Source: Bacillota bacterium | GTDB lineage: Bacteria; Bacillota; Clostridia; Lachnospirales; Lachnospiraceae | Direction of reading: 5' to 3' | DNA: 64,000 nucleotides | NCBI GenBank assembly: GCA_023436225.1 | Contig: JAEZKA010000084.1 | Location: forward strand, 15,068 to 79,067 | Shown here: one piece after another, positions 53,440-62,708 of the stretch | Numbering within the stretch: position 1 is the stretch's first letter | Layout: every line of letters begins with the position of its first letter | The notes under the pieces: model-generated | What the model saw: only the letters and a program-made list of their open reading frames with translations | What the model was told of the DNA's origin: nothing | The model's database searches: none | Position numbers and translations under genes: made by a program

Positions 53440-54877
53440 TTTCTCCTCCAAAATATAAATTCCAATTCTCTTCTAATCGTTTTGCTATATGATATGCTAA
53501 TAGTGGCGGGACAGCATTTCCAATTATTTTATATGCCTCGGAAGCTGATACCGATTTGCTATCTCCTCGGGGAGGAATTATAAATTCATAGTCATCTGGA
53601 AATGTTTGTATTCGAGCACACTCTCGGACTGTAAGCCGCCTTTCCTTTAAACCAATGTTCAACTCATCCTCATATTGACCACCATTATCTTTGCTGAGTC
53701 TTCTAAATTCAATGTTTCCATGATGTTCTGAACGAATTGTGGGTGCAATACCATCCAATTTCACTTCCTGCTGTCCTTGGCAATGTTTTCCCATAAATTT
53801 AGCCTTTGAATATTTCTGCTGACTTAGATCATTAGAGTTTTCGGGTTCTTCAAGTCCTATGAAAGCATCAGAAACTGTTACATAATGTTTTCTTTTATCA
53901 CCAATAGCATTATCACTCAAACTATGTGTTGGTACCGGATATGGATTATATCTATCTGAAATGTCTTTAGCGGTCAATTCTTTTAAAGCATCTTTTCTTA
54001 ATTCGGATTTTTTAAATCCATAAAAAATCACTCGTTCTCTTCCTTGTGGTACACCATATTCAGCAGCGTTCAAAACCTTTGCTGGAACTACAATATATCC
54101 CCCATTACAAACAGAAGCAAAATCATTTTCAATAATCTGCTTTGCATCTTCAAGATTTGTCAATCCTTTTACATTTTCTGCAATGAAAACTTTTGGTTTC
54201 GTTAATGATATAACCTCTCTCATCCACATGTATAGATTACCACGATTTTCTGTAGTCGGAACTTCTGATCCGATTTTTTTTCCATTATGCCCTTTATCAG
54301 ATTCAAATCCCAAGCGTTTTCCTGAAACTGAAAAATCTTGACATGGAAATCCTCCGGTAACAACATCAACATTCGTCGGAAATATATTTATTTTATTTTC
54401 CTTTTGGATTTTTACCAAATCAACAATGCTGTCCAAATAATAAGCTGATTTTTCTATTCCTTTATTGCCAAAATAATTTGTCCATGCGGCTTTTGCCTCG
54501 GGCTTAATATCATTGGCAAATACAGTGTGAAATCTTGTCTTATCCAATTTCGTCCAAAGATCATCAACTTTTTGCAGTCTCCATTCAGGGTGAATTACCT
54601 TGTTTACCGACTTGTTAAGTACAGTGAAGTTTCCTTCAAATCCCAAGTCCATGCCTCCGCACCCCGAAAAAAGAGAAAGTACATTAAGAGTTGATCTTTC
54701 AATATTTTTTTTTCCTGGTTTCATTCTTGTTGGTTTTTTTGCACTAGTAGGTATAAACCATATCCCACTTTGCTTTATTACTCCATTTATTCGGTTATCA
54801 TTGCATAATATTTGTATTCTTCTAGGGGTTATTTGCCATCTTTCAGCTACCTCTAGAACAGATAAATATTTTTCCAT
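53432..54877 (-). CDS. C5-cytosine DNA methyltransferase with N-terminal HTH
   Basis: This is a 481-residue protein. I choose ATG at 54877, eight bases after GGAG; a GTG two codons upstream is too close to that site. Residues 1-50 form an excisionase/MerR-type helix-turn-helix (LSVLEVAERWQITPRRIQIL). The methyltransferase follows: motif I FSGCGGMDLGFEG, motif IV GGFPCQDFSVSGKR with the catalytic Cys, motif VI ENVKGL, motif VIII QGRERVIFYGF, motif IX RLTVRECARIQTFP and motif X IGNAVPPLLAYHI. The N-terminal HTH may let the enzyme repress its own operon, as in SsoII-type methyltransferases; inferred. Confidence 0.92.
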   Translation of the reverse strand: MEKYLSVLEVAERWQITPRRIQILCNDNRINGVIKQSGIWFIPTSAKKPTRMKPGKKNIERSTLNVLSLFSGCGGMDLGFEGNFTVLNKSVNKVIHPEWRLQKVDDLWTKLDKTRFHTVFANDIKPEAKAAWTNYFGNKGIEKSAYYLDSIVDLVKIQKENKINIFPTNVDVVTGGFPCQDFSVSGKRLGFESDKGHNGKKIGSEVPTTENRGNLYMWMREVISLTKPKVFIAENVKGLTNLEDAKQIIENDFASVCNGGYIVVPAKVLNAAEYGVPQGRERVIFYGFKKSELRKDALKELTAKDISDRYNPYPVPTHSLSDNAIGDKRKHYVTVSDAFIGLEEPENSNDLSQQKYSKAKFMGKHCQGQQEVKLDGIAPTIRSEHHGNIEFRRLSKDNGGQYEDELNIGLKERRLTVRECARIQTFPDDYEFIIPPRGDSKSVSASEAYKIIGNAVPPLLAYHIAKRLEENWNLYFGGENE

Positions 54878-55026
54878 TTTCACATCTCCTTTGTCTACTA
54901 GTATATTCTATTCGTTTTGACGAATTATTACAAGCTAATTCTGTCTTTTATTAAGCTGATAATCAATTACAGAAGAGACATATCTCAATCCATGATAAAT
55001 TATAGATATGTCTCCAACCATGCCTG

Positions 55027-56307
55027 TTATTTTACAAATTCCTTATGTTTTTGAATTTTGAGTCGTGATGCTTGTCTCTCCACTACCTCGATATTCTCCA
55101 ACAACTGTTCTAATGTCCCAATACGGTTCTCTGATTTTATTTCCGGTTGAATCCGCTCTATGGAATATTCATCATTTGTAACCACATTGGCATATGAGCT
55201 CAATTGATAATTGTATCCTTCATTCTTAAGATCTCTAAACACTGGAGATACTTCACCCATGGAAGTCGTCCACCTCATTAGCCTTGGAAACCAGCAAACC
55301 CCATCCAGAATCTTTTCCTTAAAAGAATTCAACAATTCACCCAATGAAGAAAATACTCCTCTAAAACTGTTACCAGCTACAATGTCATTACTTTGCTCTA
55401 CGGTATTGGCAAACTCCTCAATCAACGGAGCAAATGGAAGATAGGAGAGTATAAATCTTTTTATCTGGTCAATGGCATCTAGAAAGAGATTGAATTTCTG
55501 AATTTCGTCTTCTATATCTTTTATCTCATCTTCTAAATGCACTTTTCGCCATTCTAGCATCGTTATCTTTGATTCCGTTTCTTTCTTATCTGTCGAAATC
55601 TTTTGTAAGTTTTCTGTCTCCCTTGCTATCTTGTACTCCATGACTGACAAATCGTAATTCCTACCTATTTTTTTATCCCCAATAGTCTCATGAATATTGA
55701 ATCTAAAGCAATCTCTTGCTTCATCTCGAAGCTTATCCTGTAATACAACCGAGAGAGTGGTAGGGGTAAAAACATTCCTTTTTGACACCTTCTTGGACAA
55801 CCCTTTCTTTGTCTCACTCCATACCGGAACACCTACCACATGCATATGTGGACTGGCTTCATCGAAGTGGATCACAGCATTTGCAATCTTATAATTCGGC
55901 AAGTACTCTTGTAATTTGGATAACACATACCGGTAAACATGGTACATTCTTTCCTTACTTTCAGCATGGTCATCCCAGAACTTCTTGTCGCCACACTGGA
56001 AAATAATTTCTACCGCCATGTCCTGATCCAGTTTTGCAACATGTTCAAAATAATCATCTATTCGCCTTTTTACTCGCTTTTGTTTCTCATTGTATTCCCG
56101 GACGGCATCGTCAAACTCTCTTTGATAAATATTTCTGACATCCTGATATAGATTTTCGCTTCCTTGTAATAGTAGAATATACTCTGAACTGTAATCACCG
56201 GATTTGTATTTTCGAAGATTATGCATTGCCACTCCTTGTAATTTACTCTTGCTTGTGATTGCACTTTTACCATTACTAATATGTGCCGAATAGGAAATGC
56301 TCCCCAT
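55027..56307 (-). CDS. mobV: MobV-family relaxase (plasmid mobilization/recombination protein)
   Basis: This 426-residue protein nicks oriT and starts transfer of mobilizable elements. The MobV motifs are an N-terminal MGSISYSAHISNGKSAITS, a LQGVAMHNLR region, and the metal-binding HxDExxPHxH (HFDEASPHMHVVGVP). The C-terminal half is helical and coiled. It belongs to the Pre/Mob group and would borrow a conjugation system from another element in the cell. Candidate oriT hairpins lie directly upstream (56350-56416). GGAGGAG precedes the ATG. Confidence 0.88.
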   Translation of the reverse strand: MGSISYSAHISNGKSAITSKSKLQGVAMHNLRKYKSGDYSSEYILLLQGSENLYQDVRNIYQREFDDAVREYNEKQKRVKRRIDDYFEHVAKLDQDMAVEIIFQCGDKKFWDDHAESKERMYHVYRYVLSKLQEYLPNYKIANAVIHFDEASPHMHVVGVPVWSETKKGLSKKVSKRNVFTPTTLSVVLQDKLRDEARDCFRFNIHETIGDKKIGRNYDLSVMEYKIARETENLQKISTDKKETESKITMLEWRKVHLEDEIKDIEDEIQKFNLFLDAIDQIKRFILSYLPFAPLIEEFANTVEQSNDIVAGNSFRGVFSSLGELLNSFKEKILDGVCWFPRLMRWTTSMGEVSPVFRDLKNEGYNYQLSSYANVVTNDEYSIERIQPEIKSENRIGTLEQLLENIEVVERQASRLKIQKHKEFVK

Positions 56308-56349
56308 AGATTTCTCCTCCTTTATCTGTTGTTCCTCCGGAGTAATGCT

Positions 56350-56416
56350 GTTATCATCTTAGCTCTGCCTAAGATGATAACCCCCTAGCAGTTTTGGCAA
56401 GCCAAAACTGCCGGGG
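56350..56416. repeat. Candidate oriT: two perfect hairpins upstream of mobV
   Basis: GTTATCATCTTAG and CTAAGATGATAAC (13 bp, loop CTCTGC) are followed at once by GCAGTTTTGGC and GCCAAAACTGC (11 bp, loop AA), the second flanked by CCCC/GGGG. Inverted repeats just before a MobV gene are the usual oriT layout. The nick site is not recognisable, and one or both could instead be terminators. Confidence 0.5.
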
Positions 56417-56514
56417 CTCTCCGAGGGTTTATATTTACCTGTACGTTTATATTTATATCTTTATTGCAATACTGTAATCAGTGAGTAAATCGTAGAATAC
56501 TCACTTCCACACAT

Positions 56515-56633
56515 GCCAAGACCGCAACATCGCAAATAGTCCCTAATTGCACCCTTGTAATTTGTATTCTTGCCCTTGGGCAACGACAACATCGCAACGC
56601 CAAGACCGCAGATCTTGATACCTTGCAATGTTG
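56515..56633. repeat. Iteron-like repeats next to the repA-like gene
   Basis: GCCAAGACCGCA occurs exactly at 56515-56526 and 56599-56610. CAACATCGCAA occurs exactly at 56525-56535 and 56587-56597, and once inverted with one change at 56623-56633. The cluster sits just after the 3' end of the repA-like gene and could be the origin it serves. Confidence 0.5.
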
Positions 56634-56650
56634 CATTCTTCCTCAAGGTA

Positions 56651-57628
56651 CTACATTTTAATATTTCTTAAATTCCAATACCAACTGTTATTAACTTTTT
56701 TAGCATTAATTCCAAGTTCACTTTTGGCAGTTTCTAACGTTCGTTTCGATAGCCCGGCTTGCTTTGTCAATTCGATAATATCCGCACTAGGCAACATCTC
56801 ATGCTCATTAGACAACTCGCGCAATAGCTGTTTTGCCTGTTCAAGCTTATTACCCTTAGGAGCAAATCCACCCAAGACCTCATCAGCAGTGATTTCATAA
56901 TCGCCTATCCATCGGAATCCCTCGTTACACAATTCAAATGCTTTGGAATGTCCAAATGCAGCAAGATTATTCTTTATCTGTATGACAGCTCTCATGTTAT
57001 CTTGTCCCTCAATTCTTCCAACAAGAAGGACACTCCTTGCTACTGCGAAGAAATCGATGGAACCCATTCCACGATATGCAGCTTTATTTCCACCTGCTTT
57101 ATTCATATGACCGATAAGGACAATGGCACATCCTGTTTTCTCTGCTAATGCTCCCAACTTCTTAGTCATATCTCTGGCTTCATTCGCACGGTTCATATCT
57201 GTACCACTACCTAAATATGCTTGTATCGGATCTAGAATCAGAAGCTTTGCTTTTTGTTTTATGATTGCCTCCTCCAGTCGTTCATCCACCATTGAAACGG
57301 ATTTCTCACTTTCATCAATAATTGAGATGCGACTGCAATCGGCACCTGCTTGTTCTAGTCTTGGTTTTACGGTATCTGCAAGTCCATCCTCTGCCGTCTG
57401 ATAAATTACATTCATTGGTTCAATCGGAGTCATTTCTTCATCCAATCCTTCACCGTTGGACAGTCGAGCAGCAATATTTAATATCAGTGTACTTTTTCCA
57501 TCCCCTGGATCGCCTTGAATGATCGTTAGCTTTCCGTATGGGATGAACGGATACCACAACCAGTCCACCTGACAAGTCATGACATCTGACATATTAATCA
57601 TCTTAAGTTCAATTTTCTGTTCTTCCAT
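56651..57628 (-). CDS. RepA-like AAA/RecA-fold ATPase
   Basis: This is a 325-residue protein. A RecA/DnaB-like ATPase core has Walker A GDPGDGKSTLI (about residues 39-49), LLILDPIQAYLG (Walker B) and VLIGHMNKAGGNKAAYRGMGS. It resembles plasmid RepA helicases and ATPases of integrative elements. The C-terminal HTH-like region includes DIIELTKQAGLSKRTLETAK. It is next to the RHH gene (8-base gap) in a minus-strand operon int-mobC-repA. Likely role: replication of the excised element; inferred. Confidence 0.82.
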   Translation of the reverse strand: MEEQKIELKMINMSDVMTCQVDWLWYPFIPYGKLTIIQGDPGDGKSTLILNIAARLSNGEGLDEEMTPIEPMNVIYQTAEDGLADTVKPRLEQAGADCSRISIIDESEKSVSMVDERLEEAIIKQKAKLLILDPIQAYLGSGTDMNRANEARDMTKKLGALAEKTGCAIVLIGHMNKAGGNKAAYRGMGSIDFFAVARSVLLVGRIEGQDNMRAVIQIKNNLAAFGHSKAFELCNEGFRWIGDYEITADEVLGGFAPKGNKLEQAKQLLRELSNEHEMLPSADIIELTKQAGLSKRTLETAKSELGINAKKVNNSWYWNLRNIKM

Positions 57629-57636
57629 AACGCCTC

Positions 57637-57957
57637 CTACAATTTATTAACTTCTGCCATAATCTCCAATATCGTTCGAAGAGGAGTAAGTAATTCCTCA
57701 TCCATATCAGAAACTTTTTCAATTCGAATCAGTTCTTGCTCAATGTGTTGTAATTGCTTACGAAATTCATCGTACATTGCCTTGTGTCCCCTTACTGTTA
57801 TCTGTTGATACAAAGCACTCTGTATTAGATAATTCTGTTTCTGCATACCGCATAATTTTACACGATCATCCAATTCCTTTGCCTCTTCCGGAGACATCCG
57901 AAATCCGACGTTTAAGCTTCTCCAACGATTCTTCTTATCCAGCTTTTTTTGACTCAT
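57637..57957 (-). CDS. MobC-like mobilization protein (ribbon-helix-helix)
   Basis: This is a 106-residue protein. The N-terminal half has the form of a plasmid mobilization auxiliary protein: RWRSLNVGFRMSPEEAKELD, then KLCGMQKQNYLIQSAL, which fit an RHH DNA-binding fold. The C-terminal half is helical. It would bind oriT with the relaxase. The start overlaps the integrase stop by 4 bases, so the genes are coupled. Confidence 0.75.
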   Translation of the reverse strand: MSQKKLDKKNRWRSLNVGFRMSPEEAKELDDRVKLCGMQKQNYLIQSALYQQITVRGHKAMYDEFRKQLQHIEQELIRIEKVSDMDEELLTPLRTILEIMAEVNKL

Positions 57958-59045
57958 AGTAATTTTCCCTCACTTTCAATTCTTTCAAGATTTAATCTCT
58001 CAGCCATAGCAATCTGCTTACTCGGAAACATATGACTATAATGATATGTGATTCGTATACTTTCATGCCCAACCCTATTTGCGATATCAACTGCATTGAA
58101 GCCTGCATCAATTAATAGTGAGATGTGTGAATGCCTGAGATCATGAATTGTAATTCGTTTCACTCCGGCAATTTTACTTCCACGTTTCATTTCATGATGT
58201 AGAAAGTGTTTAGTTATCTGAAACATGCGATCTGTCGGTTTGCTTTTATAAAGCATATTCATATAATCTCTAATCTCATCCACAAGAAAATCCGGCATCG
58301 AGATTATACGATTACTTTTTGCAGTCTTAGGTGAGGTGATTACATCTTCACCTTCCAGCCGTTGATAAGATTTGCTAATTGTTAAAATCTTTTTCTCTAA
58401 ATCAAAATCATTCATAGTAAGTGCAAGCAATTCGCCGACACGGATACCACACCAATATAGGACTTCAAAAGCATAGTAGGAGAGTGGTTTATCTTTAATT
58501 GCATCTGCAAACATCAAATATTCCTCTTTTGTCCAGAAAAGCATTTCAACTTTTGATTCCTTTCCCATATTTCCGGCTCTTTTTGAAGGATTTTCATTTA
58601 AATTATAAAATCTGACTGCATGATTAAATATACAAGATAGTTCATCGTGAATCGTTTTCAGGTAACCAGACTTATACTTCTCACCATTTTCTCTCTTTGC
58701 TTCAATCATCACATTCTGCCACTTTAAAATATCCGCAGCTGTTATCTCATTCATCTTTCGATCACCAAAGTACGGCAGAACTTTAGCTGAAACTATATGC
58801 TGCTTCGTAAGCCAGGTATTAAGTTTCAGTTTTGGTTTCATATCCTCCTCGTAGAGCTTAAAAAACTCATTCATTGTCATTTCTAAGCTTTCGCTTTGTT
58901 TGAGTTTGAAGTTCCTTTCCCATTCCAAGGCTTCGCGTTTAGTTGCGAAGCCTCGTTTCGTTTTACCCTTGTTCTCACCTTGCCAATTACGGTAGTAGAA
59001 AAATACATACCACTTACCGGTCTTCTGGTCTTTGTATGCTGACAT
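57954..59045 (-). CDS. int: Tyrosine integrase (Tn916-like)
   Basis: This is a 363-residue site-specific recombinase. An N-terminal arm-binding domain (YKDQKTGKWYVFFYYRNWQ), a SAM-like core-binding domain (EFFKLYEEDMKPKLKLNT) and the catalytic domain are present. Catalytic residues are seen as R in CGIRVGELLAL, HDLRHSH with R, HESIRITYHYSHMF with the final Tyr, and the conserved Lys in SPKTAKSN. It integrates and excises the element. The excisionase-like gene lies 23 bases upstream. It is on the same strand as the mob and rep genes. Confidence 0.93.
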   Translation of the reverse strand: MSAYKDQKTGKWYVFFYYRNWQGENKGKTKRGFATKREALEWERNFKLKQSESLEMTMNEFFKLYEEDMKPKLKLNTWLTKQHIVSAKVLPYFGDRKMNEITAADILKWQNVMIEAKRENGEKYKSGYLKTIHDELSCIFNHAVRFYNLNENPSKRAGNMGKESKVEMLFWTKEEYLMFADAIKDKPLSYYAFEVLYWCGIRVGELLALTMNDFDLEKKILTISKSYQRLEGEDVITSPKTAKSNRIISMPDFLVDEIRDYMNMLYKSKPTDRMFQITKHFLHHEMKRGSKIAGVKRITIHDLRHSHISLLIDAGFNAVDIANRVGHESIRITYHYSHMFPSKQIAMAERLNLERIESEGKLL

Positions 59046-59068
59046 TCAGTGTCCTCCTCAATTCATAA

Positions 59069-59257
59069 TCAATTGGCTATTTTTAAGCCATAAAATCGTT
59101 CCAAAAAATATTGTCTACTGACTTTCCCTGCTATTGTTAAGAAATCCTGATCCTTCAGCTCTTCATTCAGTTGTCTGATAATCTTATAAGCTGTTGGTTT
59201 CTTTACACCTAAGATTTCAGCTACTTCATTTGCTTCGATAAATGTACTATTCACCAT
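59069..59257 (-). CDS. Excisionase-like small HTH protein
   Basis: This is a 62-residue protein. The HTH motif EANEVAEILGVKKPTAYKIIRQL matches excisionase/HTH_17 folds (helix-turn-helix then wing, about residues 6-30). It is directly upstream of the integrase gene in the same operon, where Xis proteins usually lie. GGGGGCATGTG precedes the ATG on the minus strand. Confidence 0.75.
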   Translation of the reverse strand: MVNSTFIEANEVAEILGVKKPTAYKIIRQLNEELKDQDFLTIAGKVSRQYFLERFYGLKIAN

Positions 59258-59679
59258 TCACATGCCCCCTTTCGTTTTCTTACTTTTTTACGATTCTATT
59301 TATCTTGGTACCACCATTCCGAATGACCTCAATTGAATCACACATACGGAATGATATACTCCATAATCACACTTTTATAGCAGACATATCTTTATTAAAT
59401 GTGCTGCTGTTTCCGGCATAATCTTATAGTTTGTTACCAAGAGATATCGTTTTTTCTTCAATCATTGATTTTCCTCTTATACTCCCTTCTGTAGACTTAA
59501 TTATATTTCGTTAAGTGTTGTTTGTGAGTTGTATTATACTTAATATTATTTCGTTAGTCAATATATTATCGTTAACCTAACTTATTTTTATTTATTAAAC
59601 TATTTTCGTTAAGTTTTATATTGTTTTTTATTTTTTGCTCTGTTATACTATATCCATTAGAAGATATAGGAGGTCTCAA
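59258..59679. other. Divergent promoter region with repeated CGTTA operators
   Basis: This 422-base gap separates the excisionase operon (minus) from the XRE gene (plus). It contains four TTTCGTTAAGT-like sites (59506, 59549, 59568, 59604), the possible -10 TATACT at 59644-59649 for the XRE gene, and ATTCCG...CGGAAT near 59318-59356. No gene is seen. Confidence 0.55.
59506..59614. promoter_or_regulatory. Four CGTTA-containing repeats (candidate XRE operators)
   Basis: TTTCGTTAAGT is exact at 59506-59516 and 59604-59614, and variants TTTCGTTAGT (59549) and ATCGTTAAC (59568) lie between. Their place between divergent promoters next to an XRE gene suggests a phage-like switch. Confidence 0.5.
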
Positions 59680-60183
59680 ATGACAATCGGTAAAAGAATT
59701 CGATTTATCCGAACCTTTCGAGGTATGACGCAAAAAGAGCTCGGAATTGCATTGGGATTTGATCCAGGAAGTGCAGACATACGGGTTTCGCAATATGAAT
59801 CCGACAATAGAAAAGCAATTAAGGAACCAATGTTACACCAGATGGCTGAAATCTTTAACGTGAATTACAATGCATTAAAGACATATGAGTTTGACAATCC
59901 ATTAGATGTAATGGAGTCTTTTTTTTGGTTTGAAGAAGAGTTTCCGTTACAGGTTGCTCTATTTGAATTTCAGACAGATAAATCCATCGATAAACCTGTT
60001 TTGAACATTCCAGTTGGCACTGGTGGAGAAGCGATTGAGCCTCCGATTGCAATTATGTTTGCATTGACGGAGTATAGAAAATGTTTTAAAGAATGGCAGC
60101 AAAAAAAACGTGACTACCATGATGGGGTAATCACGAAAGAAGAGTATGTGGAGTGGAAATTACAGTGGGATTATGAAATATAA
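59680..60183 (+). CDS. XRE-family HTH regulator
   Basis: This is a 167-residue protein. ATG at 59680 follows TAGGAGG (59667-59673). The N-terminal HTH_3 domain is MTIGKRIRFIRTFRGMTQKE then ALGFDPGSADIRVSQYES, and the C-terminal half (FEEEFPLQVALFEFQ, YRKCFKEWQQKKRDY) is an unknown effector region. It is the likely repressor of the element's divergent integrase operon. The AAA_13 ATPase gene begins 20 bases after it and may be under the same promoter. Confidence 0.85.
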   Translation: MTIGKRIRFIRTFRGMTQKELGIALGFDPGSADIRVSQYESDNRKAIKEPMLHQMAEIFNVNYNALKTYEFDNPLDVMESFFWFEEEFPLQVALFEFQTDKSIDKPVLNIPVGTGGEAIEPPIAIMFALTEYRKCFKEWQQKKRDYHDGVITKEEYVEWKLQWDYEI

Positions 60184-60203
60184 AATACTAGGGGGAAATC
60201 AAA

Positions 60204-61934
60204 ATGATAGAGAAAATAAATTCAATTGCAAACATCGGTAAATTTGAATCATTTACAAACTCAACAGTATTCGAGAAAAATAATATTATATTTGGTTTCA
60301 ATGGTGCTGGAAAATCAACATTAAGTGATATTTTTTATTCACTAGCTCATGAGGGTAAAGAAGAATTAATAACACGCCGTGCAACATTAAAACGTTCTGA
60401 GTCTGATCCAGATAGAACAATAAGTATCCATTTTACTGATGACTCTGGAAGAGCAATTGAATTTAGAAATCTAAGCTGGCACAATAACCCTAAAAATATC
60501 TTTGTATTCAACAACCAATATGTAAAAGAACATGTATTTGTTAGTAAAGAATTACAAGGCAATTCCATTCCCATTGGTATGGGAGAACTCGGTGTAAAAT
60601 TAATGAACCAAAGAGAACAACTGAATTTAGCCATATTAAATCTTATATCGGATATGAATGTGAACATTAATCATTTATCTTCTGCTGGATTTAAATTCAA
60701 AGATGTTACACTAAGTAAAATCACTGCAAAAACAAATCATAAGCGTTTTAAATCAATATCAGATTTCGAACTATATCCTTTTGCTTTAGAGTCCGCAATC
60801 AAAGATAAAATTAAGGCTCACTCTAAGTATTCTAAAGAATTGGACAATATGGAAAAGTGCTTTGCCTTGTATTCACAAATATCAAATGTCCAGTCATTTG
60901 ATAAATCCTCAATCATAAAATCTGTCAAAAAGATTCCTCGAATTTCTTCAAAGGTCATTGCTGATTTTTTATCGAGACACCTTAATACAACAGATATAAA
61001 ATGGGCCGTTTCAGGTTATAAAAATCAAAAAGACAAAACATTATGCCCCTTATGTGGTCAAAGTATTTCAGATAGATATGCCATTGATTTTTTTAACAAA
61101 CTTGGAAAATATATTAATCAAAATAGAGATGAATATGTTCAAAAATATTGTCAGTATTTAGCTACATTAGCTGTAAGTATTCAAAGCATTGACATTACAG
61201 TTAAAATTTCTACTTTTTCCGAAATACTTCAGCTTCTAAACTCCGATAAATTACTTTTACAAAAAGACGCAAACCGCTTACAAAAAGGACTGTTCTGGAA
61301 TCCATCACATACCGCAACATTGAACCAGATTATCGATAAAATTTATAGAAAAGCAGACAATCCTTATTTAAACATAGGCTTTACGGAGGAAGAGAATGAT
61401 TGCATTATATTACTTAATCAAGTTATACATAATATAGCTATTTTAAAAGATATTCTCTTTCAAGCCAAAGAGCGTCTTGATAAACGTATAGATAAAACAT
61501 TAAGCTTGGATGATATGAATTTACGCTGTTCTTTATCTTTTGGCTCTTTCCGAAGTTTTATGGAACAACTTAAATCACAAGCAAATCAAATAATTAAGCA
61601 TATAGAAAAGCTTGATATGCTTAACCCTCAAATAGATGACTGTTATAATCAAATCCAACTTGATACAGTTAATGAGTTTTTAAGTAAGCTGAATACCAAC
61701 ATAAAAATTGATGTTGTAAGAAAAAGATATTATATTCAACTTAAAGACTTCTTGCCAATGGAATACACTAAAGACAAAGATAATACAATTTTTAGTGAAG
61801 GCGAGCAAAAAGCAATCGCATTTGCATATTTTCTTGCAGAGCAAAAAAATCTGGACGAATCCATTTCCAATTGTAAATGTCAATATAAATCTGTACAAAA
61901 AGTGGAATATAAAAATGTACAGTTTTTAGCCTAA
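60204..61934 (+). pseudogene. PrrC/RloC-like AAA_13 ATPase, cut by IS21 insertion
   Basis: This frame encodes 576 residues, of which the first 556 belong to the original gene. Residues 30-40 hold Walker A GFNGAGKSTLSD, KNIFVFNNQYVKEHVF follows as in AAA_13 proteins, CPLCGQS (about 281) resembles a zinc hook, and FSEGEQKAIAFAYFLAE is the ABC signature. Codon 557 onward (from 61872) is IS sequence, so Walker B, the D-loop and any nuclease domain are missing. AAA_13 proteins include the anticodon nucleases PrrC and RloC, which respond to phage; that role is inferred. AGGGGGAAATC precedes the ATG. The remainder of the gene should lie to the right of the insertion sequence. Confidence 0.85.
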
Positions 61935-62708
61935 TCAGTCGTCCATGGCTCCTTCCAACACATACTGTTTTTCCTTAAGTCTATAAGAGGGACCTTTTAT
62001 TGATATTACATGTGAGTGATGTAGTAACCTATCCAATATCGCATTTGCGAGGGTTGGCGATCCGAATATCTCCCCCCATTTTGAGAAGGGAGAATTCGTA
62101 GTTATGATAGTACAGTGTTTGTCATATCGCCGCGCTATCAGCTGAAAGAACAGGTTAGCAGCATCGGGATCAATTGGAAGATACCCGATTTCATCTATAA
62201 TCAACACCTTGTATCTGGCAAAGAACTTCATCCTGGACTCTAACCGGTTTTCATTAAGGGCCTTCTTAAGTTGGTTCATAAGTGACTGAAAGGATACAAA
62301 GTAGGTTGAATAACGGTTTTGGGCACACTCCATACCAATAGCGGTTGCCAAGTGTGTTTTTCCCACACCGCTTGTTCCAACAAGCAGGATATTTTCTTTC
62401 CTCTCGATAAATCTTAAGGTAGCAAAATCGAGAAATTCCTGTTTATTTATACTAGGTTGAAAGCTGAAATCAAAATCATTAAGAGTCTTAAAAAACGGAA
62501 AGTTGGCTACCTTTATACAGCCATTTATTGCCCTTATTCGCTTTTGAGCTAGTTCAATCTCTACCAACTCATAAAGGGCATCAACAACACTTTTCTCGCC
62601 GCTGTTGATTAGTTTTATATAGGTGTCCAGATTTTCCTTGATTAGATATAATTCAAGGTCATCCAGACCATTTAAAAGCTTTGCATAGTTTGTCATGTCA
62701 CACCTCAT
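61935..62708 (-). CDS. istB: IS21 helper ATPase IstB
   Basis: This 257-residue AAA+ ATPase assists the IS21 transposase in target selection. Walker A GTSGVGKTHLATAIG is at about residues 109-123 and Walker B VLIIDEIGYLP follows; sensor residues are in TIITTNSPFSKWGEIFG. It is the DnaC-like helper of the IstA/IstB pair. The ATG overlaps the istA stop by 4 bases, giving coupled translation. Length and layout are intact. Confidence 0.95.
   Translation of the reverse strand: MRCDMTNYAKLLNGLDDLELYLIKENLDTYIKLINSGEKSVVDALYELVEIELAQKRIRAINGCIKVANFPFFKTLNDFDFSFQPSINKQEFLDFATLRFIERKENILLVGTSGVGKTHLATAIGMECAQNRYSTYFVSFQSLMNQLKKALNENRLESRMKFFARYKVLIIDEIGYLPIDPDAANLFFQLIARRYDKHCTIITTNSPFSKWGEIFGSPTLANAILDRLLHHSHVISIKGPSYRLKEKQYVLEGAMDD

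Larger units (their letters stand above)
56308..56650. other. Non-coding region with oriT-like hairpins and iteron-like repeats
   Basis: These 343 bases between mobV and the repA-like gene hold two perfect hairpins (56350-56416) and a set of repeats (56515-56633). The region is more GC-rich than its surroundings. A 61-codon frame on the minus strand starts with TTG and has no family features. Confidence 0.6.

Noticed and set aside
56461..56646. 61-codon minus-strand ORF after the repA-like gene
   Set aside because: Starts at TTG, contains the iteron-like repeats as CGLG-type residues, no family features.
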